Below, piece by piece: positions 16,666 to 25,825 of a stretch of DNA of 43,967 nucleotides. Every line of letters begins with the position of its first letter. The stretch's first letter is position 1. The translations under genes were made by a program, and so were the position numbers. The DNA is from Hyphomicrobiales bacterium. Its GTDB lineage: Bacteria; Pseudomonadota; Alphaproteobacteria; Rhizobiales; Xanthobacteraceae. The stretch spans positions 1-43,967 of the forward strand of contig JACPOA010000014.1 in NCBI GenBank assembly GCA_016185205.1, read 5' to 3'. Under the pieces are notes generated by a model. It saw only the letters and a list, made by a program, of their open reading frames with translations. It searched no databases and was not told the origin of the DNA.

Positions 16666-19600
16666 ATGAGCCATTTTCTTGACCGTCTGACCTTCTTCAA
16701 CCGCGTCGTCGAGAATTTCTCCGACGGCCACGGCATCGTCACCAACGAGGATCGGCGTTGGGAGGACGGCTACCGCAAGCGCTGGCAGCACGACAAGATC
16801 GTGCGCTCGACCCACGGCGCCAATTGCACCGGCTCGTGCTCGTGGAAGATCTACGTCAAGGGCGGCATCGTCACCTGGGAGACGCAGCAGACCGATTATC
16901 CGCGCACGCGGCCGGAACTGCCCAACCACGAGCCGCGCGGCTGCTCGCGCGGGGCGAGCTATTCCTGGTACCTGTATTCCGGTAATCGCGTGAAATATCC
17001 GCTGGTGCGCTCGCGCCTGCTCAAGCTCTGGCGCGAGGCGAGGGCGCTGCGCAAGCCGGTGGCGGCCTGGGAGTCGATCGTAACCGACCCGAAGAAACGC
17101 GCGGCCTATACCGAAAAGCGCGGGCTCGGCGGTTTCGTGCGCGCGACCTGGGACGAGGTCACCGAGATCATCGCCGCCGCCAATGCCTACACCGTGAAGA
17201 AGCACGGTCCCGACCGCGTCATCGGCTTCTCGCCGATCCCGGCGATGTCGATGGTGTCCTATGCCGCCGGCTCGCGCTACCTGTCGCTGCTCGGCGGCGT
17301 CTGCATGTCGTTCTACGACTGGTATTGCGACCTGCCGCCGTCCAGTCCGCAGACCTGGGGCGAGCAGACCGACGTGCCCGAGAGCGCCGATTGGTACAAT
17401 TCGGGCTTCCTCATTCTGTGGGGATCGAATGTCCCGCAGACCCGCACGCCCGACGCGCACTTCTATACCGAAGCGCGCTATCGCGGCGCCAAGAGCGTGG
17501 TGATCTGTCCGGACTATTCGGAAGCCTCGAAATTCGCCGACCTGTGGATCTCGGTGAAGCAGGGCACCGACTCGGCGCTCGCCATGGCGATGGGCCACGT
17601 CATCCTGCGCGAATTCTATTTCGACAAGCAGACCCAATATTTCGAAGACTATATCCGGCAATACAGCGACATGCCGATGCTGGTGAAGCTGGTGAAGAAG
17701 GGCGACAGCTTCATTCCCGACCGGCAACTGCGCGCCTCGGATTTCGCCGACAATCTCGGCGAGACCAACAATCCGGAGTGGAAGACCGTCGGCTATGACG
17801 AGATCTCCAAGAGCGTCGTGGTGCCGAACGGCTCGGTCGGCGCCCGCTGGGGCGAGAAGGGCAAATGGAATCTGGAGGAAAAGGATACCAAAGGCCGGGC
17901 CACCAAACTGCGGCTGACCTTTGCCAACGACAAGGATGAGCTAGCCGACGTCGGTTTCCCCTATTTCGGCAATCGCGAGCACGACTATTTCGCCGGCACC
18001 GACCACGCCAGCGTGCTGGTGCGCAAAGTGCCGGCCAAGCGGATGAAATTGAAGGACGGCGAGGCGCTGGTCGCCTCGGTGTTCGACCTGTTCGCCGCCA
18101 ATTACGGCCTCGATCGCGGCTTCGGCGGCAAGCATGTCGCCAAGTCCTACGACGACAACGAACCCTATACGCCGGCCTGGGCGGAAAAGATCAGCGGCGT
18201 GCCACGCGACCAGATCATCACGGTGGCGCGCGAATTCGCGCTCAATGCCGAGAAGACCAAGGGCCGCTCGATGATCATCATCGGCGCCGCCATGAACCAT
18301 TGGTTCCACGCCGACATGAACTACCGCGGCGCCATCAACATGCTGGTGCTGTGTGGATGCGTCGGCCAATCCGGCGGCGGCTGGTCGCATTATGTCGGCC
18401 AGGAAAAGCTGCGGCCGCAGTCGGGCTGGGCGCCCTTGGCTTTTGCGCTCGACTGGGGGCGGCCGCCGCGCCAGCAGAACTCCACCTCGTTCTTCTATGC
18501 GCACACCGATCAATGGCGCTACGAGACCGTCGGCATCAATGAGCTGATCTCGCCGACCGCGCCCGAAGGTCAGTGGGACGGTGCGCTGATCGACTACAAT
18601 GTGCAGGCCGAGCGCATGGGCTGGCTGCCATCGGCGCCGCAGCTGCGGCAGAACTCGCTCGATCTCGCCAAGCAGGCGCAGGCTGCCGGCCTCGAGCCCA
18701 AGGACTACGTGCCGAAGGCGCTCAAATCCGGCGAATTGCAGATGGCCTGCGAGGACCCGGATCACCCCGATAATTGGCCGCGCAACATGTTCGTGTGGCG
18801 CTCGAACATTCTCGGCTCGTCCGGCAAGGGCCACGAATATTTCCTCAAGCATCTGCTCGGCACCAATCATGGCGTGCAGGGCAAGGACTTAGGCGCGACC
18901 GGCAAAGTGAAGCCGAAGGAAGTCGTCTGGCACGAGCAGGGCCCGCAAGGAAAACTCGATCTGCTGGTCACGCTCGATTTCCGCATGTCGACCACGTGCG
19001 TCTACTCCGACATCGTGTTGCCGACCGCGACCTGGTACGAGAAGAACGACCTCAACACCTCCGACATGCATCCCTTCATCCATCCGCTCACCGCGGCGGT
19101 CGATCCGGTGTGGGAATGCAAGAGCGACTGGGAAATCTACAAGGCGATCGCCAAGAAGTTCTCCGAGGTCGCGCCGGAAGTGCTCGGCGTCGAAAAAGAC
19201 GTGGTGATGACGCCGATCATGCACGACACCCCGGGCGAAATCGCCCAGGCGCTCGACGTCAAGGATTGGAAGAAGGGCGAGGTCGAGCCGATTCCCGGCA
19301 AGACCATGCCGGCCGTCACCGTGGTCGAGCGCGATTATCCCAATCTTTATAAGCGATACACCTCGCTCGGTCCGCTGATGAGCAAGCTCGGCAATGGCGG
19401 CAAGGGCATGAGTTGGAATACCGAGCATGAGGTCGAGTTGTTGCAGAAGCTCAACGGCGTCGTGACCGAGGAGGGCACGACCAAAGGCCTCGCGCGCATC
19501 TCAAGCGACATAGACGCCACCGAAGTAATCCTCTCGCTGGCGCCGGAAACCAACGGCGAGGTCGCGGTCAAAGCCTGGGCCTCGCTCGGCGGGTTCACCG

Positions 19601-20442
19601 GGCGCGAGCATACCCATCTCGCCCTGCCGAAGGAGGACGAGAAGATCCGTTTCCGCGACGTGGTGGCGCAGCCGCGCAAGATCATCTCGTCGCCGATCTG
19701 GTCGGGGCTGGAATCCGAGAAGGTCTGCTACAACGCCAGCTACACCAACGTGCATGAGTTGATCCCGTGGCGCACGCTCACCGGCCGTCAGCAGCTCTAT
19801 CAGGACCATCTGTGGATGCGGGCTTTCGGCGAGGCGCTTTGCGTTTATCGGCCGCCGGTCGACCTCAAGACCATCAAGCCGATCATCGACCAGAAGCCGA
19901 ACGGCGAGAAGCAGATCGTGCTCAATTTCATCACGCCGCACCAGAAATGGGGCATCCATTCGACCTATACCGACAATCTGCTGATGCTCACGCTGTCGCG
20001 CGGCGGGCCGATCGTATGGATCAGCGAGAACGACGCCAGCAAGGCCGGCATCGTCGATAACGACTGGATCGAAGCCTACAACATCAACGGCGCGCTGACC
20101 GCGCGTGCCGTCGTCTCGCAGCGCGTGAAGGACGGCATGTGCCTGATGTATCACGCGCAGGAGAAGATCGTGAACGTGCCCGGCTCGGAAATAACCGGAC
20201 AGCGCGGCGGCATCCACAATTCGGTGACCCGCACGGTGGTCAATCCCCTCCACATGATCGGCGGCTACGCCCAATTGTCGTACGGCTTCAACTATTACGG
20301 CACGATCGGCACCAACCGCGACGAATTCGTCATCATCCGCAAGATGGTGAAGGTCGACTGGCTCGATAAGCCGACCGCCGATCAACCGGAACCTCTCTCC
20401 GTCGCGCCCAAATCCACGAATAAGCTGGAGCTCGCACGATGA
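16666..20442 (+). CDS. narG: Membrane-bound nitrate reductase, alpha subunit
   Basis: 1258 residues; GAGG lies 9 nt before the ATG. This is the cytoplasm-facing molybdenum bis-MGD subunit that reduces nitrate to nitrite with quinol electrons arriving through NarH and NarI. His50, Cys54, Cys58 and Cys93 match the FS0 cluster ligands of E. coli NarG (offset by one), and FYDWYCDLPPSSPQTWGEQTD contains the Asp that binds molybdenum. HGANCTGSCSW and EPRGCSRGASYSWYLYS are diagnostic. Full length for the family. It overlaps narH by 4 nt (ATGA). Confidence 0.97.
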   Translation: MSHFLDRLTFFNRVVENFSDGHGIVTNEDRRWEDGYRKRWQHDKIVRSTHGANCTGSCSWKIYVKGGIVTWETQQTDYPRTRPELPNHEPRGCSRGASYSWYLYSGNRVKYPLVRSRLLKLWREARALRKPVAAWESIVTDPKKRAAYTEKRGLGGFVRATWDEVTEIIAAANAYTVKKHGPDRVIGFSPIPAMSMVSYAAGSRYLSLLGGVCMSFYDWYCDLPPSSPQTWGEQTDVPESADWYNSGFLILWGSNVPQTRTPDAHFYTEARYRGAKSVVICPDYSEASKFADLWISVKQGTDSALAMAMGHVILREFYFDKQTQYFEDYIRQYSDMPMLVKLVKKGDSFIPDRQLRASDFADNLGETNNPEWKTVGYDEISKSVVVPNGSVGARWGEKGKWNLEEKDTKGRATKLRLTFANDKDELADVGFPYFGNREHDYFAGTDHASVLVRKVPAKRMKLKDGEALVASVFDLFAANYGLDRGFGGKHVAKSYDDNEPYTPAWAEKISGVPRDQIITVAREFALNAEKTKGRSMIIIGAAMNHWFHADMNYRGAINMLVLCGCVGQSGGGWSHYVGQEKLRPQSGWAPLAFALDWGRPPRQQNSTSFFYAHTDQWRYETVGINELISPTAPEGQWDGALIDYNVQAERMGWLPSAPQLRQNSLDLAKQAQAAGLEPKDYVPKALKSGELQMACEDPDHPDNWPRNMFVWRSNILGSSGKGHEYFLKHLLGTNHGVQGKDLGATGKVKPKEVVWHEQGPQGKLDLLVTLDFRMSTTCVYSDIVLPTATWYEKNDLNTSDMHPFIHPLTAAVDPVWECKSDWEIYKAIAKKFSEVAPEVLGVEKDVVMTPIMHDTPGEIAQALDVKDWKKGEVEPIPGKTMPAVTVVERDYPNLYKRYTSLGPLMSKLGNGGKGMSWNTEHEVELLQKLNGVVTEEGTTKGLARISSDIDATEVILSLAPETNGEVAVKAWASLGGFTGREHTHLALPKEDEKIRFRDVVAQPRKIISSPIWSGLESEKVCYNASYTNVHELIPWRTLTGRQQLYQDHLWMRAFGEALCVYRPPVDLKTIKPIIDQKPNGEKQIVLNFITPHQKWGIHSTYTDNLLMLTLSRGGPIVWISENDASKAGIVDNDWIEAYNINGALTARAVVSQRVKDGMCLMYHAQEKIVNVPGSEITGQRGGIHNSVTRTVVNPLHMIGGYAQLSYGFNYYGTIGTNRDEFVIIRKMVKVDWLDKPTADQPEPLSVAPKSTNKLELAR

Positions 20443-21971
20443 AAATCCGCGCCCAAATCGCGATGGTGCTTAATCTCGACAAGTGCATCGGATGTCACAC
20501 CTGCTCGGTTACCTGCAAGAACGTGTGGACCAGCCGCGAAGGCATGGAATACGCATGGTTCAATAACGTCGAGACCAAGCCGGGCATCGGCTATCCGAAG
20601 GACTGGGAGAACCAGGACCGCTGGAACGGCGGCTGGCGCCGCAAGCGCAACGGCAAGATCGAGCCGCGCATCGGCTCGAAATGGCGGATACTGGCTAATA
20701 TCTTCGCCAATCCTGACCTGCCGGAGATCGACGACTACTACGAGCCGTTCACCTTCGATTACGAGCATCTGCAAACGGCGCCCGAGATGTCGGCGTTCCC
20801 GACCGCGCGGCCGCGCTCGCTGATCACCGGCCAGCGCATGGAAAAGATCGAGTGGGGCCCGAACTGGGAGGAAATCCTCGGCACCGAATTCGCCAAACGC
20901 TCGAAGGACGTCAACTTCGAAGGCATCCAGAAGGAAATCTACGGCCAGTTCGAAAACACCTTTATGATGTATCTGCCGCGGCTGTGCGAACACTGCCTCA
21001 ATCCGGCCTGCGTGGCGTCCTGTCCCTCGGGCGCGATCTACAAGCGCGAGGAAGATGGCATCGTGCTGATCGACCAGGACAAGTGCCGCGGCTGGCGCAT
21101 GTGCGTGTCGGGCTGCCCGTACAAGAAGATCTATTACAACTGGTCGAGCGGGAAATCCGAGAAGTGCATCTTCTGCTACCCGCGCATCGAGGCCGGCCAG
21201 CCGACGGTCTGTTCCGAGACATGTGTCGGCCGCATCCGCTATCTCGGCGTCGTGCTCTATGACGCCGACCGCATCGAGCAAGCGGCGAGTGTGCCGGACG
21301 AGCAGGATCTTTATCAGGCCCAGCTCGACGTGTTCCTCAATCCGCACGATCCGGCGGTGATCGCGCAGGCGCGCGTCGACGGCATCCCCGAGAATTGGCT
21401 GGAGGGCGCGCGTCGCTCGCCGGTCTACAAGATGGCCATGGAGTGGAAGGTGGCGTTCCCGCTCCACCCGGAATATCGAACATTGCCAATGGTTTGGTAC
21501 GTGCCGCCGCTGTCGCCGATCCAGTCGGCCTCGGCCGCCGGCAAGATGGGCCATGACGGCGAGATGCCGGACGTGCGCTCGCTGCGCATCCCGCTCAAGT
21601 ACCTCGCCAATCTTCTAACCGCCGGCAAGGAGGAGCCGGTGGCGCTCGGCCTCGAACGCATGCTGGCGATGCGCGCCTATATGCGTTCCAAGACCGTCGA
21701 CGGCGTGATCGACGAAGCCATCGCCAAGCGCGTGGGCCTCAGCGCGCTCGCCATCGAGGACATGTATCAGACCATGGCGATCGCCAATTACGAGGATCGC
21801 TTTGTCATCCCGACGGCACATCGCGAGATCAACGAGGATGCCTACGACCTGCGCGGCTCGTGCGGCTTCACGTTCGGCAATGGCTGTTCCGGCGGCACGA
21901 CCGAAACCAACCTGTTCGGCACGCCCAAAAGCGGGAACAAGCGCGCCAAGACCCCGATGGAGGTCGTGTGA
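20439..21971 (+). CDS. narH: Membrane-bound nitrate reductase, beta (Fe-S) subunit
   Basis: 510 residues, full length. It carries the four-cluster electron wire from NarI to NarG. Cys16/19/22/26 form the first motif, CEHCLNPACVASCP the second, CRGWRMCVSGCP the third (Trp in place of one Cys, as in the 3Fe-4S cluster of E. coli NarH) and CIFCYP with CSETC the fourth. The start overlaps the narG stop (ATGA) and the stop shares a base with the narJ start (TGATG), indicating tight translational coupling. Confidence 0.96.
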   Translation: MKIRAQIAMVLNLDKCIGCHTCSVTCKNVWTSREGMEYAWFNNVETKPGIGYPKDWENQDRWNGGWRRKRNGKIEPRIGSKWRILANIFANPDLPEIDDYYEPFTFDYEHLQTAPEMSAFPTARPRSLITGQRMEKIEWGPNWEEILGTEFAKRSKDVNFEGIQKEIYGQFENTFMMYLPRLCEHCLNPACVASCPSGAIYKREEDGIVLIDQDKCRGWRMCVSGCPYKKIYYNWSSGKSEKCIFCYPRIEAGQPTVCSETCVGRIRYLGVVLYDADRIEQAASVPDEQDLYQAQLDVFLNPHDPAVIAQARVDGIPENWLEGARRSPVYKMAMEWKVAFPLHPEYRTLPMVWYVPPLSPIQSASAAGKMGHDGEMPDVRSLRIPLKYLANLLTAGKEEPVALGLERMLAMRAYMRSKTVDGVIDEAIAKRVGLSALAIEDMYQTMAIANYEDRFVIPTAHREINEDAYDLRGSCGFTFGNGCSGGTTETNLFGTPKSGNKRAKTPMEVV

Positions 21972-22699
21972 TGCTCAAGAGCTTGAAGGCGCTGTCGGCG
22001 TTGCTGACCTATCCGACGCTTGAGCTGCAACAGGCGTGCGGCGAAATCAGCGAGGTGCTCGAGAAGGAAACGGCAATCCCGTCCGGCCAGCGCGGCCAGT
22101 TGTATAAATTGCTGACCGAACTCGCTACCGGAGATCTCTACGATCTGCAGGAACGCTACGTAATGCTGTTCGACCGCACGCGTTCGCTGTCGTTGCACCT
22201 GTTCGAGCATGTGCACGGCGAGAGCCGCGACCGCGGCCAGGCCATGATCGACCTGAAGACGCAATACGAGCAGCACAATCTGTTCATGAGCGCGGCCGAA
22301 CTGCCGGATTTCCTGCCGCTGTTCCTGGAATATCTCTCGGTGCTGCCGGCGGCGGAAGCCTGCGAAACGCTGGGCCAGCCCGCCCACATCTTCGCCGCCA
22401 TGGCGGAGCGTCTGCGCAAGCGCAAGTCTGCCTACGAAGCGGTGTTCCGCGTTCTGGTCGCGCTTGCAACGGCCAAGCCGAAGGATTCTGAAGTCTCGGC
22501 GCTGCTCGAACTGCCCGATCCGGAGGCCTACGACCTGGCGGCGCTTGATGCCGCTTGGGAGGACCAGCCTGTTAATTTCGGCCCCGTTGCCGGCGATGGC
22601 TGCAAGGATGGGCTGATCGCCCGTATCCGCGGCGGACTACGCCCGGCACCGGATATGCCGCCCGCAAACCCAACCCGCGCCGTCCCGCCGCGCCAATAA
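21971..22699 (+). CDS. narJ: Nitrate reductase molybdenum cofactor assembly chaperone
   Basis: 242 residues. The helical TorD/NarJ fold is recognisable from LSALLTYPT near the start, then DLQERYVMLFDRTRSLSLHLFEHVHG and PDFLPLFLEYLS. NarJ is not part of the final enzyme; it holds apo-NarG until the cofactor is inserted and the complex reaches NarI. The Pro/Ala-rich last 30 residues are not conserved. The ATG overlaps the narH stop by one base; an upstream reading-frame extension lies inside narH and is not used. Confidence 0.94.
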   Translation: MLKSLKALSALLTYPTLELQQACGEISEVLEKETAIPSGQRGQLYKLLTELATGDLYDLQERYVMLFDRTRSLSLHLFEHVHGESRDRGQAMIDLKTQYEQHNLFMSAAELPDFLPLFLEYLSVLPAAEACETLGQPAHIFAAMAERLRKRKSAYEAVFRVLVALATAKPKDSEVSALLELPDPEAYDLAALDAAWEDQPVNFGPVAGDGCKDGLIARIRGGLRPAPDMPPANPTRAVPPRQ

Positions 22700-22709
22700 G
22701 GACAAAATC

Positions 22710-23429
22710 ATGCGCGACTTGCTCATCTACATCGTGTTCGGCTGGTACCCCTATTTCTGCCTGACCGTGTTTCTGCTCGGCAGTCTGCTGCGGTTCGACC
22801 GCGAGCAGTACACTTGGCGCAGCGGGTCGAGCCAGTTGCTGCGCCGCCGGCAATTGACCTGGGGATCGAACCTGTTCCACGTCGGCATTCTCGTCATTTT
22901 CTTCGGTCACTTTGGCGGCCTGCTGACGCCGATCTGGGTGTTCGACGCGATCGGCATCTCGCATACCTTCAAGCAGTGGCTGGCGATCAGCATCGGCGGC
23001 GTCTCCGGCGTCATGTGCTTCGTCGGCCTCACCCTGCTGTTGCATCGCCGGTTGTTCGACGCGCGCGTGCGCGTGACCTCCTCGTTCGGCGATACCGCGA
23101 TCCTGCTGATCCTGTACGTGCAGCTGATCCTCGGGCTGTCCACCATTTTCGTGTCGCTCCAACACCTCGACGGCCACGTGATGATGACGTTCATGACCTG
23201 GGCGCAGGGCATCCTGACGCTGCAACCGGGCGTCTCCTCGCTCATCGGCGACGTGCACCCGCTGTTCATGCTGCATTTGTTCCTCGGCATGACGATCTTC
23301 CTGGTGTTCCCGTTCACCCGGCTGGTGCACGTCTGGAGCGCGCCGATCTGGTATGTCGGCCGGCGCGGCTATCAGGTGGTGCGCACGCGTGGGTCGCGCG
23401 GGGTTATGTCCGCGGAGTGGCCGCGATGA
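22710..23429 (+). CDS. narI: Respiratory nitrate reductase, gamma subunit (cytochrome b)
   Basis: 239 residues, five membrane segments, AGGA 7 nt before the start. NarI oxidises quinol at the periplasmic side and passes electrons through two b hemes to NarH. The histidines at 57, 67, 189 and 207 match the axial heme ligands of E. coli NarI (56, 66, 187, 205) with almost the same spacing. NLFHVGI and DVHPLFMLHLFLG are diagnostic. The stop overlaps the next start by 4 nt (ATGA). Confidence 0.95.
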   Translation: MRDLLIYIVFGWYPYFCLTVFLLGSLLRFDREQYTWRSGSSQLLRRRQLTWGSNLFHVGILVIFFGHFGGLLTPIWVFDAIGISHTFKQWLAISIGGVSGVMCFVGLTLLLHRRLFDARVRVTSSFGDTAILLILYVQLILGLSTIFVSLQHLDGHVMMTFMTWAQGILTLQPGVSSLIGDVHPLFMLHLFLGMTIFLVFPFTRLVHVWSAPIWYVGRRGYQVVRTRGSRGVMSAEWPR

Positions 23430-24259
23430 GCTGCGCGGTCCACACGCAACTGCCCGGCGGCAAGCCGGTTACCGTCAGCGTGAATGGTGTGGCGATCGCG
23501 CGCGACGCCATCGTGCGCGAAATGCAGCACCATGCCGCGGCAAAGCCGATCGCGGCCTGGCAGCAGGCCGCGCGCGCGCTTGTCATCCGCGAGCTGCTGC
23601 TGCAGGAGGCGCGCCGTCTTGCCGTCACGCCGCAGCCAATCAGCGACGCCGAAGGACGCCGCGAGACCGACGAAGAAGCCATGATGCGCGGGCTGATCGA
23701 GCGCGAGGTCGCGGTGCCCGAGCCGGACGACGAGACCTGCCGGCGCTATTACGAAAATAACCGTGCGCGTTTGCGCTCGTCCGACATCTACGAAGCCTCG
23801 CATATCCTGTTCGCGGCGCTACCCGCCGACGCGCCAGCCTATGCGCAGGCGCGCGAGGATGCCGCCGCGGCGCTGGCCGAGTTGCGCGCGCATCCGGAGC
23901 GGTTTGCCGCGCTGGCGCAGGCGCATTCGCAATGCCCGTCGGCGGCGCAGGGCGGCAATCTCGGCCAGATCACGACCGGCCAGACGACGCCCGAGTTCGA
24001 ACAGGTCCTCATCGGGCTCGCTCCCGGTGAGCTGTGCGCGGCGCCGGTCGCGACGCGCTACGGTTTCCATATCATCCAGCTCGGTCGCAAGCATGAGGGC
24101 CGCACGCTGCCTTATGAACTGGTCGCTGCCCGCATCGCGGACTATCTGCGCGAGAGCGTCAAGCGGCGGGCCGCCGCGCAATACATCGCGCGACTGGTGT
24201 CGGCGGCGCAGATCCAGGGCATCGAGCTCGCCGGCGCCAACGACATGCGCGTGCACTAA
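23426..24259 (+). CDS. Cytoplasmic parvulin-type peptidyl-prolyl isomerase, NifM/PpiC-like, in the nar operon
   Basis: 277 residues from ATG 23426, overlapping the narI stop. An N-terminal helical region is followed by a parvulin domain (about 115-215): YEASHILFAALP, FAALAQAHSQCPSAAQGGNLG, TRYGFHIIQL. No signal peptide or lipobox is present, unlike periplasmic SurA/PpiD, so it should act in the cytoplasm as NifM does for nitrogenase iron protein. Similar genes follow narGHJI in other denitrifiers such as Pseudomonas, so a role in folding or maturing the Nar proteins is likely though unproven. Confidence 0.88.
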   Translation: MSCAVHTQLPGGKPVTVSVNGVAIARDAIVREMQHHAAAKPIAAWQQAARALVIRELLLQEARRLAVTPQPISDAEGRRETDEEAMMRGLIEREVAVPEPDDETCRRYYENNRARLRSSDIYEASHILFAALPADAPAYAQAREDAAAALAELRAHPERFAALAQAHSQCPSAAQGGNLGQITTGQTTPEFEQVLIGLAPGELCAAPVATRYGFHIIQLGRKHEGRTLPYELVAARIADYLRESVKRRAAAQYIARLVSAAQIQGIELAGANDMRVH

Positions 24260-24268
24260 GGAGCCGTC

Positions 24269-24541
24269 ATGCTCGGTGATTTGCTGGCCAACCTGACCGA
24301 CGAAACGACGGCGCTCGAGACGATCCTCGGCGCCGGCGACTTGGCGCTGCTCACCGCGGTGCGCGAACAGGCCGCTGCCGATGGGGTCGATCTGGCGGCT
24401 TATGTGAGCCAGACGGTGCGACGCTACGCGAATGAAGCTTCCGATGAGGAATGGATCACTTTGATGGGAGCGCTGAACCGTTCGCCGGACCCGAGCGCCA
24501 CCTGCCTGAAGCGCGCCTTCGAGCACGCCCTGCGCCACTAG
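24269..24541 (+). CDS. Small nar-operon protein of unknown function
   Basis: 90 residues with GGAG 5 nt before the ATG. Predicted soluble and helical, acidic in the first half, containing SQTVRRYANEASDEEWITLMGAL; a single Cys lies near the end. I recognise no domain. It starts 9 nt after the parvulin stop and ends about 50 nt before nnrS, so it is almost certainly in the nar operon. A small helper or regulatory role in nitrate respiration is a guess from position only. Confidence 0.75.
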   Translation: MLGDLLANLTDETTALETILGAGDLALLTAVREQAAADGVDLAAYVSQTVRRYANEASDEEWITLMGALNRSPDPSATCLKRAFEHALRH

Positions 24542-24590
24542 CGCCGACATCAATGAGCCGGTTGGCACGGGCCGACGGCGTGGAGGTTTA

Positions 24591-25772
24591 ATGACTCCGG
24601 TCCCTCGTCTGCGCGCCTATGCTGGCTTCACACTGCTGACCTACGGGTTTCGGCCGTTCTTCCTGTTTGGCGCCATCTATGCCGGGCTCACGGTGCTCGC
24701 CTGGCTGCCGATGTTCTATGGCGAGCTGCAAGTCGCCAGCGCCTTTGCGCCGGTCGACTGGCACGTCCATGAAATGCTCTACGGCTACCTGCCGGCGATC
24801 ATCACCGGCTTCCTGCTCACCGCGATTCCGAACTGGACCGGACGGTTGCCAATCCAGGGCATGCCGTTGCTGGTGCTGGTCGCGGCGTGGCTGGCGGGCC
24901 GCGTCTGCGTCACGCTGTCCGCGCAGATCGGTTGGCTGGCGGCCGGCATTGTCGATGTTGGCTTCCTGATCCTGGTCATCGCCGCCGCCGCGCGCGAGAT
25001 CGTCGTCGGCAAGAACTGGCGAAATCTCAGAGTCGTCGGCATGGTGACGTTGCTCTTTGCCGGCAATGTCGCATTCCATATCGAGGCGCATATTCGCGGT
25101 CATGCCGAATACGGCACCCGCATCGGCATCGCCGCCATCGTGCTGCTGCTTGCGCTGATCGGTGGCCGCATCATTCCGAGCTTCACGCGCAACTGGCTGG
25201 CGCGCGAAAACCCCGGACGCTTGCCGGCGCCGTTCGCGCGCTACGACGCCGTCACGCTTGCTGTGAGCGGGGCGAGCCTCGCACTCTGGGTCGTGCAGCC
25301 AGCCGGACGGCTGACCGCGGCCGCGCTCGTCATCGCCGCTGCGCTGAATGCCGTGCGCCTGGCGCGCTGGGCGGGCGACCGCACCTTCCGCGACCGCCTG
25401 GTGCTGATCCTGCACGTCGGTTACCTATTCGTGCCGCTCGGCTTTCTGCTCGTGGGCTTGGGCGCGCTCGGCATCGTCGCAGACAGTGCCGGACTCCATG
25501 CCTGGATGGTGGGAGCGGCGGGCACCTTGACGCTCGCGGTGATGACCCGCGCCAGCCTCGGCCATACCGGCAACGCACTCATTGCGTGGCCGGCGACGCA
25601 GGCGATTTATGCGGCCGTCGTCATCGCCGCGTTGGCGCGCATCGGCTCGTCGCTGGAACCGGGTTGGAGCGAGTGGTTACTGCCTATTTCGGCGTTCGCC
25701 TGGGTTGCGGCGTTTTTGGGCTTTGCCGTGACGTTTGGGCCGTTGCTGGTGCGGCCGAAGCCGGGTGCGTAG
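24591..25772 (+). CDS. nnrS: NnrS family heme-Cu membrane protein
   Basis: 393 residues, about 12 hydrophobic segments, GGAGG 4 nt before the start. GFRPFFLFGAIYA, DWHVHEMLYGY and FLLTAIPNWTG are hallmark NnrS motifs, as are HIEAH and MTRASLGHTG in the later helices. NnrS proteins are linked to nitric oxide metabolism and protection from nitrosative stress and often belong to NnrR regulons. Here it ends the nar transcription unit, fitting NO made during nitrite reduction. No nir or nor gene is in the window. Confidence 0.92.
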   Translation: MTPVPRLRAYAGFTLLTYGFRPFFLFGAIYAGLTVLAWLPMFYGELQVASAFAPVDWHVHEMLYGYLPAIITGFLLTAIPNWTGRLPIQGMPLLVLVAAWLAGRVCVTLSAQIGWLAAGIVDVGFLILVIAAAAREIVVGKNWRNLRVVGMVTLLFAGNVAFHIEAHIRGHAEYGTRIGIAAIVLLLALIGGRIIPSFTRNWLARENPGRLPAPFARYDAVTLAVSGASLALWVVQPAGRLTAAALVIAAALNAVRLARWAGDRTFRDRLVLILHVGYLFVPLGFLLVGLGALGIVADSAGLHAWMVGAAGTLTLAVMTRASLGHTGNALIAWPATQAIYAAVVIAALARIGSSLEPGWSEWLLPISAFAWVAAFLGFAVTFGPLLVRPKPGA

Positions 25773-25779
25773 CGGCTAG

Positions 25780-25814
25780 GACGTCATCGCGGGGACAAGC
25801 CCGGCCATGACGTC
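25780..25814. repeat. Palindromic intergenic repeat between nnrS and the TPR gene
   Basis: GACGTCAT (25780-25787) and ATGACGTC (25807-25814) enclose an inner GGGG/CCCG region, giving an imperfect hairpin. It lies between convergent stops and can serve as a two-way terminator. The GTCAT-GGCCGGGCTTGT-like core resembles a palindrome dispersed in Bradyrhizobiaceae genomes. Confidence 0.65.
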
Positions 25815-25825
25815 AGCGTTCAGCC

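Noticed and set aside
22814-23425. Upstream extension of the parvulin frame through narI
   Set aside because: It lies wholly within narI in another frame; the ATG at 23426 overlapping the narI stop gives a protein of family length.
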